DNA from: an uncultured Treponema sp.
GTDB taxonomy: Bacteria; Spirochaetota; Spirochaetia; Treponematales; Treponemataceae
Direction of reading: 5' to 3'
Assembly: GCA_937894335.1 (NCBI GenBank)
Contig: CALCRU010000037.1
Location: forward strand, 1 to 34,852
Length of the DNA: 34,852 nucleotides
Positions 1 to 8,217 of the stretch are shown here, in pieces. Below the pieces are notes generated by a model. It was not told where the DNA came from and searched no databases. It worked only from the letters and a program-made list of their open reading frames with translations. The translations under genes and the position numbers were made by a program. Every line of letters starts with the position of its first letter. Position 1 is the stretch's first letter.

Positions 1-115
1 CTTCATCAGCATAGATTGATTCAATCAGCTTTTTGCTCTCTTCCCTGATTTTTTCTTCAAGAAAATCAAAGCAAACACTGTTCTCTTTTTCCGTTGTTAA
101 TTGTAAAATAGCCAT
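1..115 (-). CDS. Unknown protein, N-terminal 38 residues only
   Basis: The gene runs off the left edge of the window. It begins with ATG at 115 and reads MAILQLTTEKENSVCFDFLE, followed by a charged, probably helical stretch rich in Glu and Lys. An AAGGA ribosome-binding site lies about 8 nt before the ATG, so the start is well supported. No domain can be named from 38 residues. It has no signal peptide, so it is probably cytoplasmic. Between this gene and the histidine-kinase remnant lie about 100 bases that hold only a small inverted repeat (GGCTA/TAGCC at 186-198). Confidence 0.6.
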   Translation of the reverse strand, partial: MAILQLTTEKENSVCFDFLEEKIREESKKLIESIYADE

Positions 116-214
116 AAGGGGGTTCCTTCGGTGTGTTGTTTTGTGGTAAAAACATTTTATCCGATTCAACCCTCTTTTCTATTTAGGCTATCTTAGCCAA
201 TCCACAACTTTTGA

Positions 215-598
215 TTATAACTCGTCATCTTCACGGATTCCTATTCCTGTATCGTCAACAGTAACCTTAAGCATTATGCGCTCGTCATCAATCCAGTCGT
301 AACCTACCCTAATTGCCACAAGTCCTTGGTTTGTAAACTTTACAGCGTTGTTTGCAAGGTTTATTAAAATCTGCCGGATTCTAATGTTGTCTCCGTAGAG
401 GAGAACAGGAATGTCGGGGGCAATGTCAAGATCAAGAAAGACATCTTTGTCTACAAGGCGAGTCATGATGATTGCAGCCACATCGTTAAAGAGGGACATG
501 GTGTCATATTCCACAGGAGCAATTTCCATCTTGCCTGATTCAATTTTTATAAGTCTGTTAGATAAATGTCCTGCATTTTTTCTCCGACTGCACCACAC
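215..598 (-). pseudogene. Truncated histidine kinase remnant (HATPase domain only)
   Basis: The 127-residue reading frame holds the segment that follows the phospho-acceptor helix of a hybrid sensor kinase (IKIESGKMEI), then an ATPase N box (ILINLANNAVKFT) and G1 box (DTGIGI). It stops four residues later, before the F and G2 boxes. The H box with its phospho-acceptor histidine, any sensor or receiver domain, and the rest of the ATP lid are missing. The only start is a GTG without a clear ribosome-binding site, and the first ~14 residues (MWCSRRKNAGHLSN) do not resemble a kinase. I read it as a decayed fragment of a larger kinase gene and not a working protein. A short ATP-binding adaptor is possible but unlikely. 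Confidence 0.75.
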
Positions 599-666
599 AT
601 TTTTAGCGGTAAAACCTGTTGTGGAGGATACAAAAAAGCATACATGGGGGTATTAAGTTTGTCAAT

Positions 667-703
667 GAAAAAATACCCTGCCGCAATTTGTGTCAGCAGG
701 GTA
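667..703 (-). terminator. Rho-independent terminator of ftsH
   Basis: An 8-bp perfect stem (TACCCTGC / GCAGGGTA, arms 674-681 and 696-703) with a 14-nt loop is followed on the minus strand by six T residues. It begins about 12 nt after the ftsH stop codon. The plus strand has no T run, so it works in one direction only. Confidence 0.85.
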
Positions 704-714
704 AAAAAGAAGTT

Positions 715-2748
715 CTATTCGTTAGTGGTGGCGGCTTCGGAAGACTTTGCAGACTGTTCAAGTTCTGCGCAGTGGCCTTCTGCCTTTACAATTTCTGCAA
801 ACTCCTTGCCATCTATGGTTTCGTTTTCCAGCAGGCGGTTTGCAATGTAGTCCAAAAGCTCGCGGTGGGTACGCAGCAGTTCCAAAGCGTGATTGTAGCG
901 TTCGTCCATAAGACGGGCAATTTCTTCGTCAATGTAGCGCTGGGTTTCCTCACTGAATTCCCTAACAAGCTCTGGCTCCTGAGGTCCGCCGTAACCCCTA
1001 CCTGTTTTGCCAAGAGTCATGTTCTTAAAGCGGTCGCTCATTCCGTAGTCGGTTATCATGCTCTTTAAAATTCCTGTGGCACGGCTAATGTCGTTGGAAG
1101 CACCAGTAGAAATTTCTCCAAGGGCAACTTCTTCTGCGGCACGGCCTCCAAGGAGTGTGTCTATTTCGTTAAGCATGTCCTGCTTTGTGCGGAAGTTCTT
1201 TTCTTCCTCTTCGCGGTACTGAGTAAATCCGCCTACACCATGACTTCTGGGTACGACAGTTATCTTGTTTACAGGAGGATAGCCTGGCGTAAAGGCACCC
1301 ACAAGGGCATGACCTGTTTCGTGAATTGCCACAAGTCGTCTTTCTTTTTCGTTTTCGCTTCTGGTCTTTTTCTTAAGTCCTATACTTACCTTGTCTATGG
1401 CATCGTTAAAGTCGCTCATGGTAACCTTTACATGACCGTTTCTTACGGCAAGGAGGGCGGCCTCGTTAACCACATTTGCAAGGTCTGCTCCAGCAAAGCC
1501 TATGGTTCCGTGGGCAAGGGAATCAAAATCTACATCAGAGTCAAGTTTTACATTCTTTGCATGAATGCGGAGTATTTCTTCCCTACCCTTTACATCTGGG
1601 CGTTCAACAGGAACCTGTCTGTCAAAGCGACCAGGTCTTAGCAGGGCAGGATCAAGAACATCAGCACGGTTTGTAGCGGCAAGAATAATAAGGCCCTTTT
1701 CGTTGTCAAAGCCGTCCATTTCTACAAGGAGCTGATTCAAAGTCTGCTCACGCTCATCGTTGCTTGAAATGCTGTTAACACGACTCTTACCAATTGCGTC
1801 AATTTCGTCAATAAAGATGATGCAAGGAGCTTTTTCCCGTGCAGTCCTAAACAAATCGCGCACACGGCTTGCACCTACACCAACAAACATTTCTACAAAG
1901 TCGGAGCCAGAAATTCTAAAGAAGGGAACTCCAGCCTCTCCTGCAACAGCACGGGCAAGAAGAGTTTTACCGGTACCAGGCGGACCAACAAGAAGAACTC
2001 CCTTGGGAATCTTTCCGCCTATGTCTGTATATTTTTTTGGCTGCTTTAAAAAGTCTACTACTTCGACAAGTTCTTCTTTTGCCTCGTCAACACCAGCCAC
2101 ATCAGAAAAACGGGTCTTAACCTTTCCTTCGTCAACAGCTTTTGCCTTTCCGCCACCGTTGCCAAAAATGCTACCCATTCCCATTCCGCCAAGACCACTG
2201 GACATTTTGCGGAAGAAAATCACATACAGAATTACAATGACAATTACTGGAAGCAGACTGTACAAAAGGTTAAGCAGAACACTTGAACGGCGAGTAACAA
2301 ACTTGTAGTCCACATTGTGCTCATTTAGGAAAGTAAGGTATTCGCTGTAAACACTTCCTGCAGTGCGGTAAATCTGGTCAGAGTTTTTTCCCCTAGAAAA
2401 CAGCTGCAAGTAGGGATTTTTTTCGGCAATTTCGGCAGCCGCTTCGGGACCGTATCCTGTAAGATAGGATTCGTCAATTTCTACTTTGACAATTTCTCCC
2501 GTTTCTATTTTATGCCGAAACTCAGAGTAGTCAATAAGCTCTTCGGGCTTGGATGCAAAAAGCAGGTTCAGCAGAAGAAGGGAAGCCACAGCAACAAGCA
2601 AAATGCTCCAGAAAGGAACCTTAGGCCCGTTGTTCTTACCGCCATCTTTTTTTCCGTCGTCGTCATCAGTGGCGAGTTTAAAAAAGTTAAAGGGGTCGGT
2701 ATCGTCAAATTCGTTTTTCTTGTTCTTATTGTTGTTTTCGTTGCTCAT
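715..2748 (-). CDS. ftsH: ATP-dependent zinc metalloprotease FtsH
   Basis: FtsH is a membrane-anchored AAA+ protease that extracts and degrades unneeded membrane and cytoplasmic proteins. The 677 residues show an unusually polar Asn/Asp/Lys-rich N-terminus (1-43), a first membrane helix (about 46-65), an extracytoplasmic domain, a second helix (about 158-179), then the AAA module with Walker A GPPGTGKT (255-262), Walker B IIFIDEID (about 310-317) and the second region of homology ending RPGRFDR. The zinc site is HETGH (476-480), with a third ligand near D553 in GASND. Length is normal for the family. It is followed by its own terminator and appears monocistronic. The start at 2748 has no Shine-Dalgarno sequence, but no downstream Met would keep the first membrane helix. 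Confidence 0.97.
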   Translation of the reverse strand: MSNENNNKNKKNEFDDTDPFNFFKLATDDDDGKKDGGKNNGPKVPFWSILLVAVASLLLLNLLFASKPEELIDYSEFRHKIETGEIVKVEIDESYLTGYGPEAAAEIAEKNPYLQLFSRGKNSDQIYRTAGSVYSEYLTFLNEHNVDYKFVTRRSSVLLNLLYSLLPVIVIVILYVIFFRKMSSGLGGMGMGSIFGNGGGKAKAVDEGKVKTRFSDVAGVDEAKEELVEVVDFLKQPKKYTDIGGKIPKGVLLVGPPGTGKTLLARAVAGEAGVPFFRISGSDFVEMFVGVGASRVRDLFRTAREKAPCIIFIDEIDAIGKSRVNSISSNDEREQTLNQLLVEMDGFDNEKGLIILAATNRADVLDPALLRPGRFDRQVPVERPDVKGREEILRIHAKNVKLDSDVDFDSLAHGTIGFAGADLANVVNEAALLAVRNGHVKVTMSDFNDAIDKVSIGLKKKTRSENEKERRLVAIHETGHALVGAFTPGYPPVNKITVVPRSHGVGGFTQYREEEEKNFRTKQDMLNEIDTLLGGRAAEEVALGEISTGASNDISRATGILKSMITDYGMSDRFKNMTLGKTGRGYGGPQEPELVREFSEETQRYIDEEIARLMDERYNHALELLRTHRELLDYIANRLLENETIDGKEFAEIVKAEGHCAELEQSAKSSEAATTNE

Positions 2749-2755
2749 TACTTAT

Positions 2756-2784
2756 AATATATGAAAAAATTCGTTTTATGTCGA
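2756..2784 (-). promoter_or_regulatory. Promoter of ftsH, predicted leaderless
   Basis: The -35 box is TCGACA (2779-2784) and the -10 box is TATATT (2756-2761), separated by 17 bp. The -10 box ends only 7 nt before the ftsH ATG and no ribosome-binding site lies between, so transcription should begin at or within a base or two of the start codon. Confidence 0.6.
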
Positions 2785-2823
2785 TAAAATTCGCGTTATA
2801 CCTTTACTTTTTCTTTTCAGATT

Positions 2824-2870
2824 CCGATACTATGAGTGAATAGTCTTTTCTTTCCTATCACCTGTATAGT
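2824..2870 (+). promoter_or_regulatory. Candidate promoter elements upstream of fliS
   Basis: Two weak candidates lie here. CCGATA at 2824-2829 resembles the core of a flagellar sigma-28 -10 element (GCCGATAA), but no good TAAA -35 is seen at the right distance. TATAGT at 2865-2870 could be a sigma-70 -10 box. The sequence alone does not decide which is used. Confidence 0.3.
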
Positions 2871-2901
2871 ATAGATGAAAGAAAGTGACACAGGAGTTGG
2901 C

Positions 2902-3351
2902 ATGGCATACAACACGAACGGATACAACACTTATCGAGAAATTGGTGTAAAGACCGCAAGCCAGGGAAAACTTGTGGTTATGCTGTACGAGGGTGCGGTT
3001 AACCACCTTGAAAAATCCATTTCGCTAATCGGTGACGAAGGAAAAATTCAGGCTGAAAATATAGAAAACTTCGGCAACCACATACAGAAGGTTCAGGACA
3101 TTATAACAGAACTTCAGCTCAGTCTTGACATGGACAAGGGCGGAGAGATTGCAAAAAACCTCATGGCCCTTTACATTTTCTTTAACAAAGAAATTCTGGA
3201 CGCAAGCATTCAGCACGACAAGGCTAAACTTGAAAATGTGCACAAGATGCTTTCTGACCTTAGGGATTCTTGGGTTCAGATTGCAAACAGTACGGCAAAC
3301 ACACAGACTCAGGCTTCACAGGCCCGTCCTTCAATCAATATAACAGGCTAA
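2902..3351 (+). CDS. fliS: Flagellar secretion chaperone FliS
   Basis: FliS is the cytoplasmic chaperone that binds the C-terminal helices of flagellin and prevents premature polymerisation before export. The protein (149 residues) begins MAYNTNGYNTYREIGVKTAS, containing the family's typical Y-x-x-x motif followed by the SQGKLVVMLYEGAVNHL helix, and is predicted all-helical, as the family is. I chose ATG 2902 because AGGAG lies 6 nt before it; the longer in-frame start at 2875 has no ribosome-binding site. The last ~20 residues are Thr/Gln/Ser-rich and probably disordered. It is followed after 10 nt by the flgN-like gene, so the two are co-transcribed. Confidence 0.93.
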   Translation: MAYNTNGYNTYREIGVKTASQGKLVVMLYEGAVNHLEKSISLIGDEGKIQAENIENFGNHIQKVQDIITELQLSLDMDKGGEIAKNLMALYIFFNKEILDASIQHDKAKLENVHKMLSDLRDSWVQIANSTANTQTQASQARPSINITG

Positions 3352-3361
3352 GGGGGATAAA

Positions 3362-3844
3362 ATGGAAAATCTTACGCAGGCAGAACTTGACGAAAGAGTT
3401 GCAATTTTAAAGAGGTTCCGCTCCCTTTTGGAACAGCAGAGAAACAAATTCCGCGAGTACCTTAAGGTGCTTGAAATGCAGGAAAGCAAAATCTCGGAAG
3501 AAGATGCAGATTCAATAATCGCCCACACTGAACTTGAAGAACAGATTGTACGCAACATAGGCTCACTTCAGAAGGTAATTGAACCAATGCAGGCAATGTA
3601 TACTTCTTCAAATGCGGCAACATACAATCCTCAGGATGCGATTCCCATCTCTAGTATTCAGAATGAACTTGCTCGCCTTCAGACACAGGTTCTTGCCCAG
3701 AACGAAAAGAACAGAAGCCTACTAAAGGCCCACATAGTAAACCTGAAAACCCAGATGGCAATGATTAAGAATCCTTACCGCAACATTAAGTCCATATATG
3801 CAGAAAACACAGCTCAGGGCAACATGGTTCAAATAGAAGCATAG
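3362..3844 (+). CDS. FlgN-like flagellar export chaperone
   Basis: The 160-residue protein is almost entirely helical with strong coiled-coil character (residues ~1-70 and ~95-130 are rich in Glu, Gln, Leu and Arg). That size, its helical nature and its position directly after fliS fit the FlgN family, whose members chaperone hook-associated proteins FlgK and FlgL to the flagellar export gate. The start follows a good AGGGGG ribosome-binding site. Sequence conservation in FlgN is poor, so the name rests mainly on context; it could instead be a spirochaete-specific flagellar protein of unknown function. Confidence 0.65.
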   Translation: MENLTQAELDERVAILKRFRSLLEQQRNKFREYLKVLEMQESKISEEDADSIIAHTELEEQIVRNIGSLQKVIEPMQAMYTSSNAATYNPQDAIPISSIQNELARLQTQVLAQNEKNRSLLKAHIVNLKTQMAMIKNPYRNIKSIYAENTAQGNMVQIEA

Positions 3845-3854
3845 GCATATTCTG

Positions 3855-3883
3855 TTCACAAAGTGTTCGCCTTGTGCTACACT
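3855..3883 (+). promoter_or_regulatory. Promoter of polA, predicted leaderless
   Basis: TTCACA (3855-3860), 17 bp, TACACT (3878-3883). Six nucleotides separate the -10 box from the polA ATG, and there is no ribosome-binding site. The 13 bases TACACTTGAACCA recur in the promoter of the phosphate transporter at 18220. Confidence 0.6.
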
Positions 3884-3889
3884 TGAACC

Positions 3890-6682
3890 ATGGACAACAG
3901 TATCTACATTCTAGACTCATACGGTCTCATATACAGAGCCTACTTTGCACTTTTAAATCATCCGCTTACAAACAAAAACGGAGAAAACATTTCGGCGGTA
4001 GTCATTTTCTTTAGAAACCTTATGGCCCTCCTTACCCACTACAAGCCAAATTTTCTTGCGGCCGCATTTGATTCCCGCACGCCCACATTCAGGCACAAGA
4101 TGTATGCCGAATACAAGGCTACACGACAGAAGACTCCCGAAGACCTGCACGCTCAAGTTCCGTGGATAGAAGATGTTCTTACTGCATTAGGAATTCCAGT
4201 TCTTCGTGCAGACGGATTTGAAGCTGATGACATTATTGCAACCGTTGCAGAAGAATGCAAAAAGACAAACCGAGGATGCAGAATTCTAAGTGGCGACAAG
4301 GATCTGCTTCAGTTGGTAAGCGACACCTGTCTTCAGATGCAACCCGACAAGACAAACGGCGGATGGGAGACAAACGGAATTAGCGAAGTAAATGAAAAAT
4401 GGGGAATAGGTCCCGAAAAAATTCTTGACTATCTTTCCCTCGTAGGTGATGCGGCAGACAATGTTCCTGGAGTAAGAGGCGTAGGCGACAAGACTGCCTT
4501 AAAGCTACTCTACCAATACGGAAGCCTTGAAGAAATCTACGCCCATGCTGAAGAAATAAAAGGCGCACTGGGAACAAAAATCCGCGAAGACAAAAACAAT
4601 GCATTTTTCTCTAAAGAACTGATTACGCTAAAGACAGATGTTCCCGTCAGTCTGAACTTTGAAGATTTTTCCACTAAAGATTTGAACTTTCTTGCGGCGG
4701 CAAAAAAACTGGAAGAACTTGGTGCCATTCAGGCGGCAAAAACATTTATGGCAAAGGCAGGCTCTTCCTCTAGCGAAAGTTACACAGCGCAGAAGCAGGC
4801 AGTGGACGAAGAAAAAGAAGCCCCTAAGGAAGTAAGACAGAACAAGGGCAACTACAGTCCCTGCACAAAAGAAAGCGAGCTTGAAAAACTGATTAACAAA
4901 ATCCTAGAGCAGAAAGAAAAGGCCCTTGCCTTTGACACTGAAACTGACGGACTAAATTCCCACTCGGCCAGACTTGTGGGATTCAGTCTTTGCACAAAAA
5001 AGGGAGAGGCTGTTTATGTTCCAGTCATTCTTCCAGGCGGTATGTTCGCTCCACAAACTGTAGAAGAAAAAAAGGCCCTACTGCAGTTTAAGAAAATTCT
5101 TGAATGCGAAGACCTTACCCTTATCATGCACAACGGAAAATTTGATTTGGAAGTGTTGCATACGGCATTCCGCAGAAACGACATGAACTTTACCATCAAG
5201 TGCAAAATATTTGACACCATGGTTGCTGAATGGCTTTTAAATCCTGACGCTCAAGGTAAGGCTCCCTACAGTCTTGAATATCTTGGCGAAACAAAACTTG
5301 GACTTAAAGGAATTGAATTCAAAGACCTTGTAAAAAAAGACCAGACCTTTGCAGATGTTCCCCTTGAACAAGCTTTTCCCTACGGAGCGGAAGATGCAGA
5401 CTTTACATGGCAGCTCTGGCAGATTTACAAAACTGAGCTAAAGAAAAAAAATGCGGAAGAATTATTTTACGGAATGGAAATGAAAATTCTTCCCATACTA
5501 ACCCAAATGGAAATTAGTGGAATCCACATAGACAAGTCAGTACTTGCATCTTATTCTGTAGAACTTGCGGAACTTATTTCAAAGAAAGAAAAAGAGATTC
5601 ATAAGGAAACTGGTCACGAATTTAACATTGCCTCAACCAAGCAACTTCAAACTGTACTGTTTGAAGAAAGAGGACTGGTTCCGGGTAAGAAAACAAAAAC
5701 AGGATACAGCACGGACACAGCTGTTCTTGAGGAACTTGCAGAAAGAACTGAAGACACTCTTCCACAAATGATTTTGGACTACCGCTCCTACACAAAACTT
5801 CAGAGCACTTATGTAGAAACGCTCCCCACTCTAGCAGACCAGAACTCTCGCATACACACTTCTTTTTTGCAAACAGGAACTGCCACAGGACGGCTTTCTT
5901 CACGGGATCCCAATTTGCAGAACATTCCAGTAAGGGACGATGCAGGACGAAGGATTCGCTCGGCATTTACGGCAACGGAAGGCAATGTGCTTGTGTCGGC
6001 GGACTATGCCCAAATTGAACTTGTGGTACTTGCCCATCTGTCGGGAGACAAAAATCTTTCCAAGGCGTTCATTGAAGGAATTGATGTTCACCGCTCAACA
6101 GCAGCTTTAATCTACGGCATTGCACCGGAAGAAGTAAGCGCAGAACAGAGGCGGTTTGCAAAGACTGTAAACTTCGGTGTCATGTACGGCATGAGTGCAT
6201 TCCGTCTTGCAAACGAGTTGGGCATTTCCCGTTACGAGGCAAAGGATTTTATAGACCAGTATTTTACAACTTACGCGGATGTAAAGAAATTTCTTAACGA
6301 CACCATTGCAAAGGCTCAGGAAAACGGCTATGTAGAAACGCTTATGGGAAGAAGAAGACAGATTCCCGACATTAACAGCGCAAACAAACTCATTCAGCAA
6401 GGTGCCCAGCGCATTGCCGTAAACACACCTATACAGGGAAGCGCCGCAGACATTGTAAAGACCGCCATGATAAAAGTTCAGGACGCACTTTTAAAGTCAG
6501 GCAGCAGAGCAAAGATGCTCCTTCAGGTTCACGATGAACTTATCTTTGAGTGTCCGGCAGAAGAAAAAACACTCAGCGAAACTCTCTTACTCATTCAGGA
6601 AAACATGGAAAATGCGGTAAAACTTTCTGTTCCCCTAAGGGTCAGCATTGAGCACGGCACAAACTGGGGGATGTTCCACTAA
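3890..6682 (+). CDS. polA: DNA polymerase I
   Basis: This is a full three-domain repair and Okazaki-fragment polymerase (930 residues). The N-terminal ~290 residues are the 5'-3' flap nuclease. The proofreading domain looks active: DTE at 349-351, HNGKFD and the YGAEDAD motif are all present. The polymerase domain is collinear with Escherichia coli Pol I to the residue: D705 and E710 in motif A, K758, F762 and Y766 in motif B (KTVNFGVMYG), H881-D882-E883 in motif C. One oddity is valine at 712, where E. coli and Taq have arginine after QIEL. F762 suggests normal discrimination against dideoxynucleotides. The stop codon overlaps the coaE start (TAATG), so the two are translationally coupled. 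Confidence 0.97.
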   Translation: MDNSIYILDSYGLIYRAYFALLNHPLTNKNGENISAVVIFFRNLMALLTHYKPNFLAAAFDSRTPTFRHKMYAEYKATRQKTPEDLHAQVPWIEDVLTALGIPVLRADGFEADDIIATVAEECKKTNRGCRILSGDKDLLQLVSDTCLQMQPDKTNGGWETNGISEVNEKWGIGPEKILDYLSLVGDAADNVPGVRGVGDKTALKLLYQYGSLEEIYAHAEEIKGALGTKIREDKNNAFFSKELITLKTDVPVSLNFEDFSTKDLNFLAAAKKLEELGAIQAAKTFMAKAGSSSSESYTAQKQAVDEEKEAPKEVRQNKGNYSPCTKESELEKLINKILEQKEKALAFDTETDGLNSHSARLVGFSLCTKKGEAVYVPVILPGGMFAPQTVEEKKALLQFKKILECEDLTLIMHNGKFDLEVLHTAFRRNDMNFTIKCKIFDTMVAEWLLNPDAQGKAPYSLEYLGETKLGLKGIEFKDLVKKDQTFADVPLEQAFPYGAEDADFTWQLWQIYKTELKKKNAEELFYGMEMKILPILTQMEISGIHIDKSVLASYSVELAELISKKEKEIHKETGHEFNIASTKQLQTVLFEERGLVPGKKTKTGYSTDTAVLEELAERTEDTLPQMILDYRSYTKLQSTYVETLPTLADQNSRIHTSFLQTGTATGRLSSRDPNLQNIPVRDDAGRRIRSAFTATEGNVLVSADYAQIELVVLAHLSGDKNLSKAFIEGIDVHRSTAALIYGIAPEEVSAEQRRFAKTVNFGVMYGMSAFRLANELGISRYEAKDFIDQYFTTYADVKKFLNDTIAKAQENGYVETLMGRRRQIPDINSANKLIQQGAQRIAVNTPIQGSAADIVKTAMIKVQDALLKSGSRAKMLLQVHDELIFECPAEEKTLSETLLLIQENMENAVKLSVPLRVSIEHGTNWGMFH

Positions 6683-7281
6683 TGATTTTATGCGTAACTG
6701 GTCCCATGGCAGCAGGAAAAAATCTTGCCCAGGATATTCTTGCTTCAAAAGGATTTTGTGTTTTTGATGCAGACAAAATAATTCACGGCATAGTGGAATT
6801 AAAAAAGGAAGACATTGTAAGGGAGTTCAGTCCTGATGCAGAAAAAAGAGGCATAAAACTTTTAAAAGAAGACGGCACTGTAGACAGAAGGGCATTGGGG
6901 CAGATTGTATTTCTTAGCAAAGAAAATACAGCCCGTCAAGAAAACATAGTCTACCCCGAACTGAACAGGCAGTTTGACAGGCTGATTGAAGAAAATCTGG
7001 GTAAGGACATTGTAATAAATGCAACAGTGCTTTACAAAGTTCCACTGATAAAAAAAACGGACTGCGTGCTTTTTGTTGACGCTCCCTGCATAATCCGCCT
7101 TTTAAGGGCAAAAAAAAGGGACGGACGCACTCTAAAAGATATTCTGCACAGATTTAAGTCCCAGCGTAATCTTTTTGCTAAATATCGTCTCGCAAATGCC
7201 GATACTAGAAGAGTATGGAATATCGGCACGAGGCATCGTCTGGAAAAGAAAATCGATGAATTCCTTGCCCTGCGCCGGTAG
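6682..7281 (+). CDS. coaE: Dephospho-CoA kinase, divergent P-loop
   Basis: CoaE phosphorylates the 3' hydroxyl of dephospho-CoA, the last step of coenzyme A synthesis. The protein (199 residues, normal length) has the family's DADKIIH motif at about 29-35 and the C-terminal FKSQ...ANAD region. The P-loop reads GPMAAGKN (residues 7-14) where most bacterial enzymes have GGIGSGKS; the invariant Gly-Lys is kept but Ser/Thr is replaced by Asn. The usual DVPLLFE segment is represented by a looser NATVLYKVPL. It overlaps polA by one base and precedes the SPOR gene by 11 nt. Confidence 0.85.
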   Translation: MILCVTGPMAAGKNLAQDILASKGFCVFDADKIIHGIVELKKEDIVREFSPDAEKRGIKLLKEDGTVDRRALGQIVFLSKENTARQENIVYPELNRQFDRLIEENLGKDIVINATVLYKVPLIKKTDCVLFVDAPCIIRLLRAKKRDGRTLKDILHRFKSQRNLFAKYRLANADTRRVWNIGTRHRLEKKIDEFLALRR

Positions 7282-7292
7282 GGGATAGACTT

Positions 7293-8213
7293 ATGGAACA
7301 AAAACGAATTCTGTGGATTACTCTGGCATCTGGCTTTTTCCTGCTCGTCGTAATTGGTGCGGCGGCATTATTCTTCCATTCAACAAACAAGGGAACAGGT
7401 ATACAAGATGTAAGCGTATGGACTGCTCCTCCAGTTCAGAATACAAATCTGACTCCAGAGCCTTATTCTCAGGGAATAGCATCTGCTGTAACAAGCCCTT
7501 CAGAAAGTGCTACTACAAGTTCTGCTACCAGAACTGCTGAAACTCAGGGACTGGGCGGAATTACCCAGACAGATTCCCTTACCGTCATTGCAAACGGTAC
7601 TACCAACATTTACGGCGTAAACGAAGGGGAACAGGGGTCAACTACAACAATTGATCTTAACATGCTTAAGAACTCAGCAAGTTCAGAAAGCGCTACAAGT
7701 CAGAACGAGGCAGTAACTGCGCAAAATCAGGCTGCAAGTCAGGCAATGCAGGCGGCTTCTGGTACTGGAGCAACACAGACTGCAAGCTCTTCTGCTACGA
7801 CAACAACAAGTTCTGCATCAAGTGGCAGTGCTAGCACATCAAGCACAAGTTCCTCTTCCAGTGCAAAGACTACAAGCAGCAAGTCTAGCACAACAACAAA
7901 GACGACTACAACAAAAACTACCAGCACCACAAAGACTACAACAACTGTTGCCGACAGGTTCTGGGTTCAGGCCGCATCATATTCAAGCAAGAAAAATGCA
8001 GACGAAGCCCGTAGCGTCCTTGACAAGAACGGAATACAGTGCGAAGTGTTCACCTACACCGATGCAAAGGGAACTCTCTTTTACAGGGTTCGTGTTGGCC
8101 CCTACACTACAAAGAGCGAAGCTGAATACTGGAAGCAGCGCATTGATGCAATAGAACTTTTTGCAGGCAACTCAACATACATTACAAACTCAAGCGCTCC
8201 TGCCGCAAAATAA
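7293..8213 (+). CDS. SPOR-domain membrane-anchored cell-envelope protein
   Basis: The protein (306 residues) has a short cytoplasmic tail, one membrane helix (about 8-28), a long Ser/Thr/Ala-rich linker (about 35-215) that becomes nearly pure S/T/K (KTTTTKTTST), and a C-terminal SPOR domain (about 220-300; FWVQAASYSSKKNADEA ... YRVRVGPYTTKSEAE). SPOR domains bind glycan strands lacking stem peptides at division sites. The layout resembles FtsN and DedD type division proteins: inner-membrane anchor, flexible periplasmic linker and murein-binding end. The start follows an AGGGG ribosome-binding site. It lies between coaE and ybaK in the same probable transcript. Confidence 0.85.
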   Translation: MEQKRILWITLASGFFLLVVIGAAALFFHSTNKGTGIQDVSVWTAPPVQNTNLTPEPYSQGIASAVTSPSESATTSSATRTAETQGLGGITQTDSLTVIANGTTNIYGVNEGEQGSTTTIDLNMLKNSASSESATSQNEAVTAQNQAASQAMQAASGTGATQTASSSATTTTSSASSGSASTSSTSSSSSAKTTSSKSSTTTKTTTTKTTSTTKTTTTVADRFWVQAASYSSKKNADEARSVLDKNGIQCEVFTYTDAKGTLFYRVRVGPYTTKSEAEYWKQRIDAIELFAGNSTYITNSSAPAAK

Positions 8214-8217
8214 GCTG

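Noticed and set aside
1760..2308. 182-codon plus-strand frame opposite ftsH
   Set aside because: It lies wholly within the conserved AAA region of ftsH, shows no domain and no ribosome-binding site.
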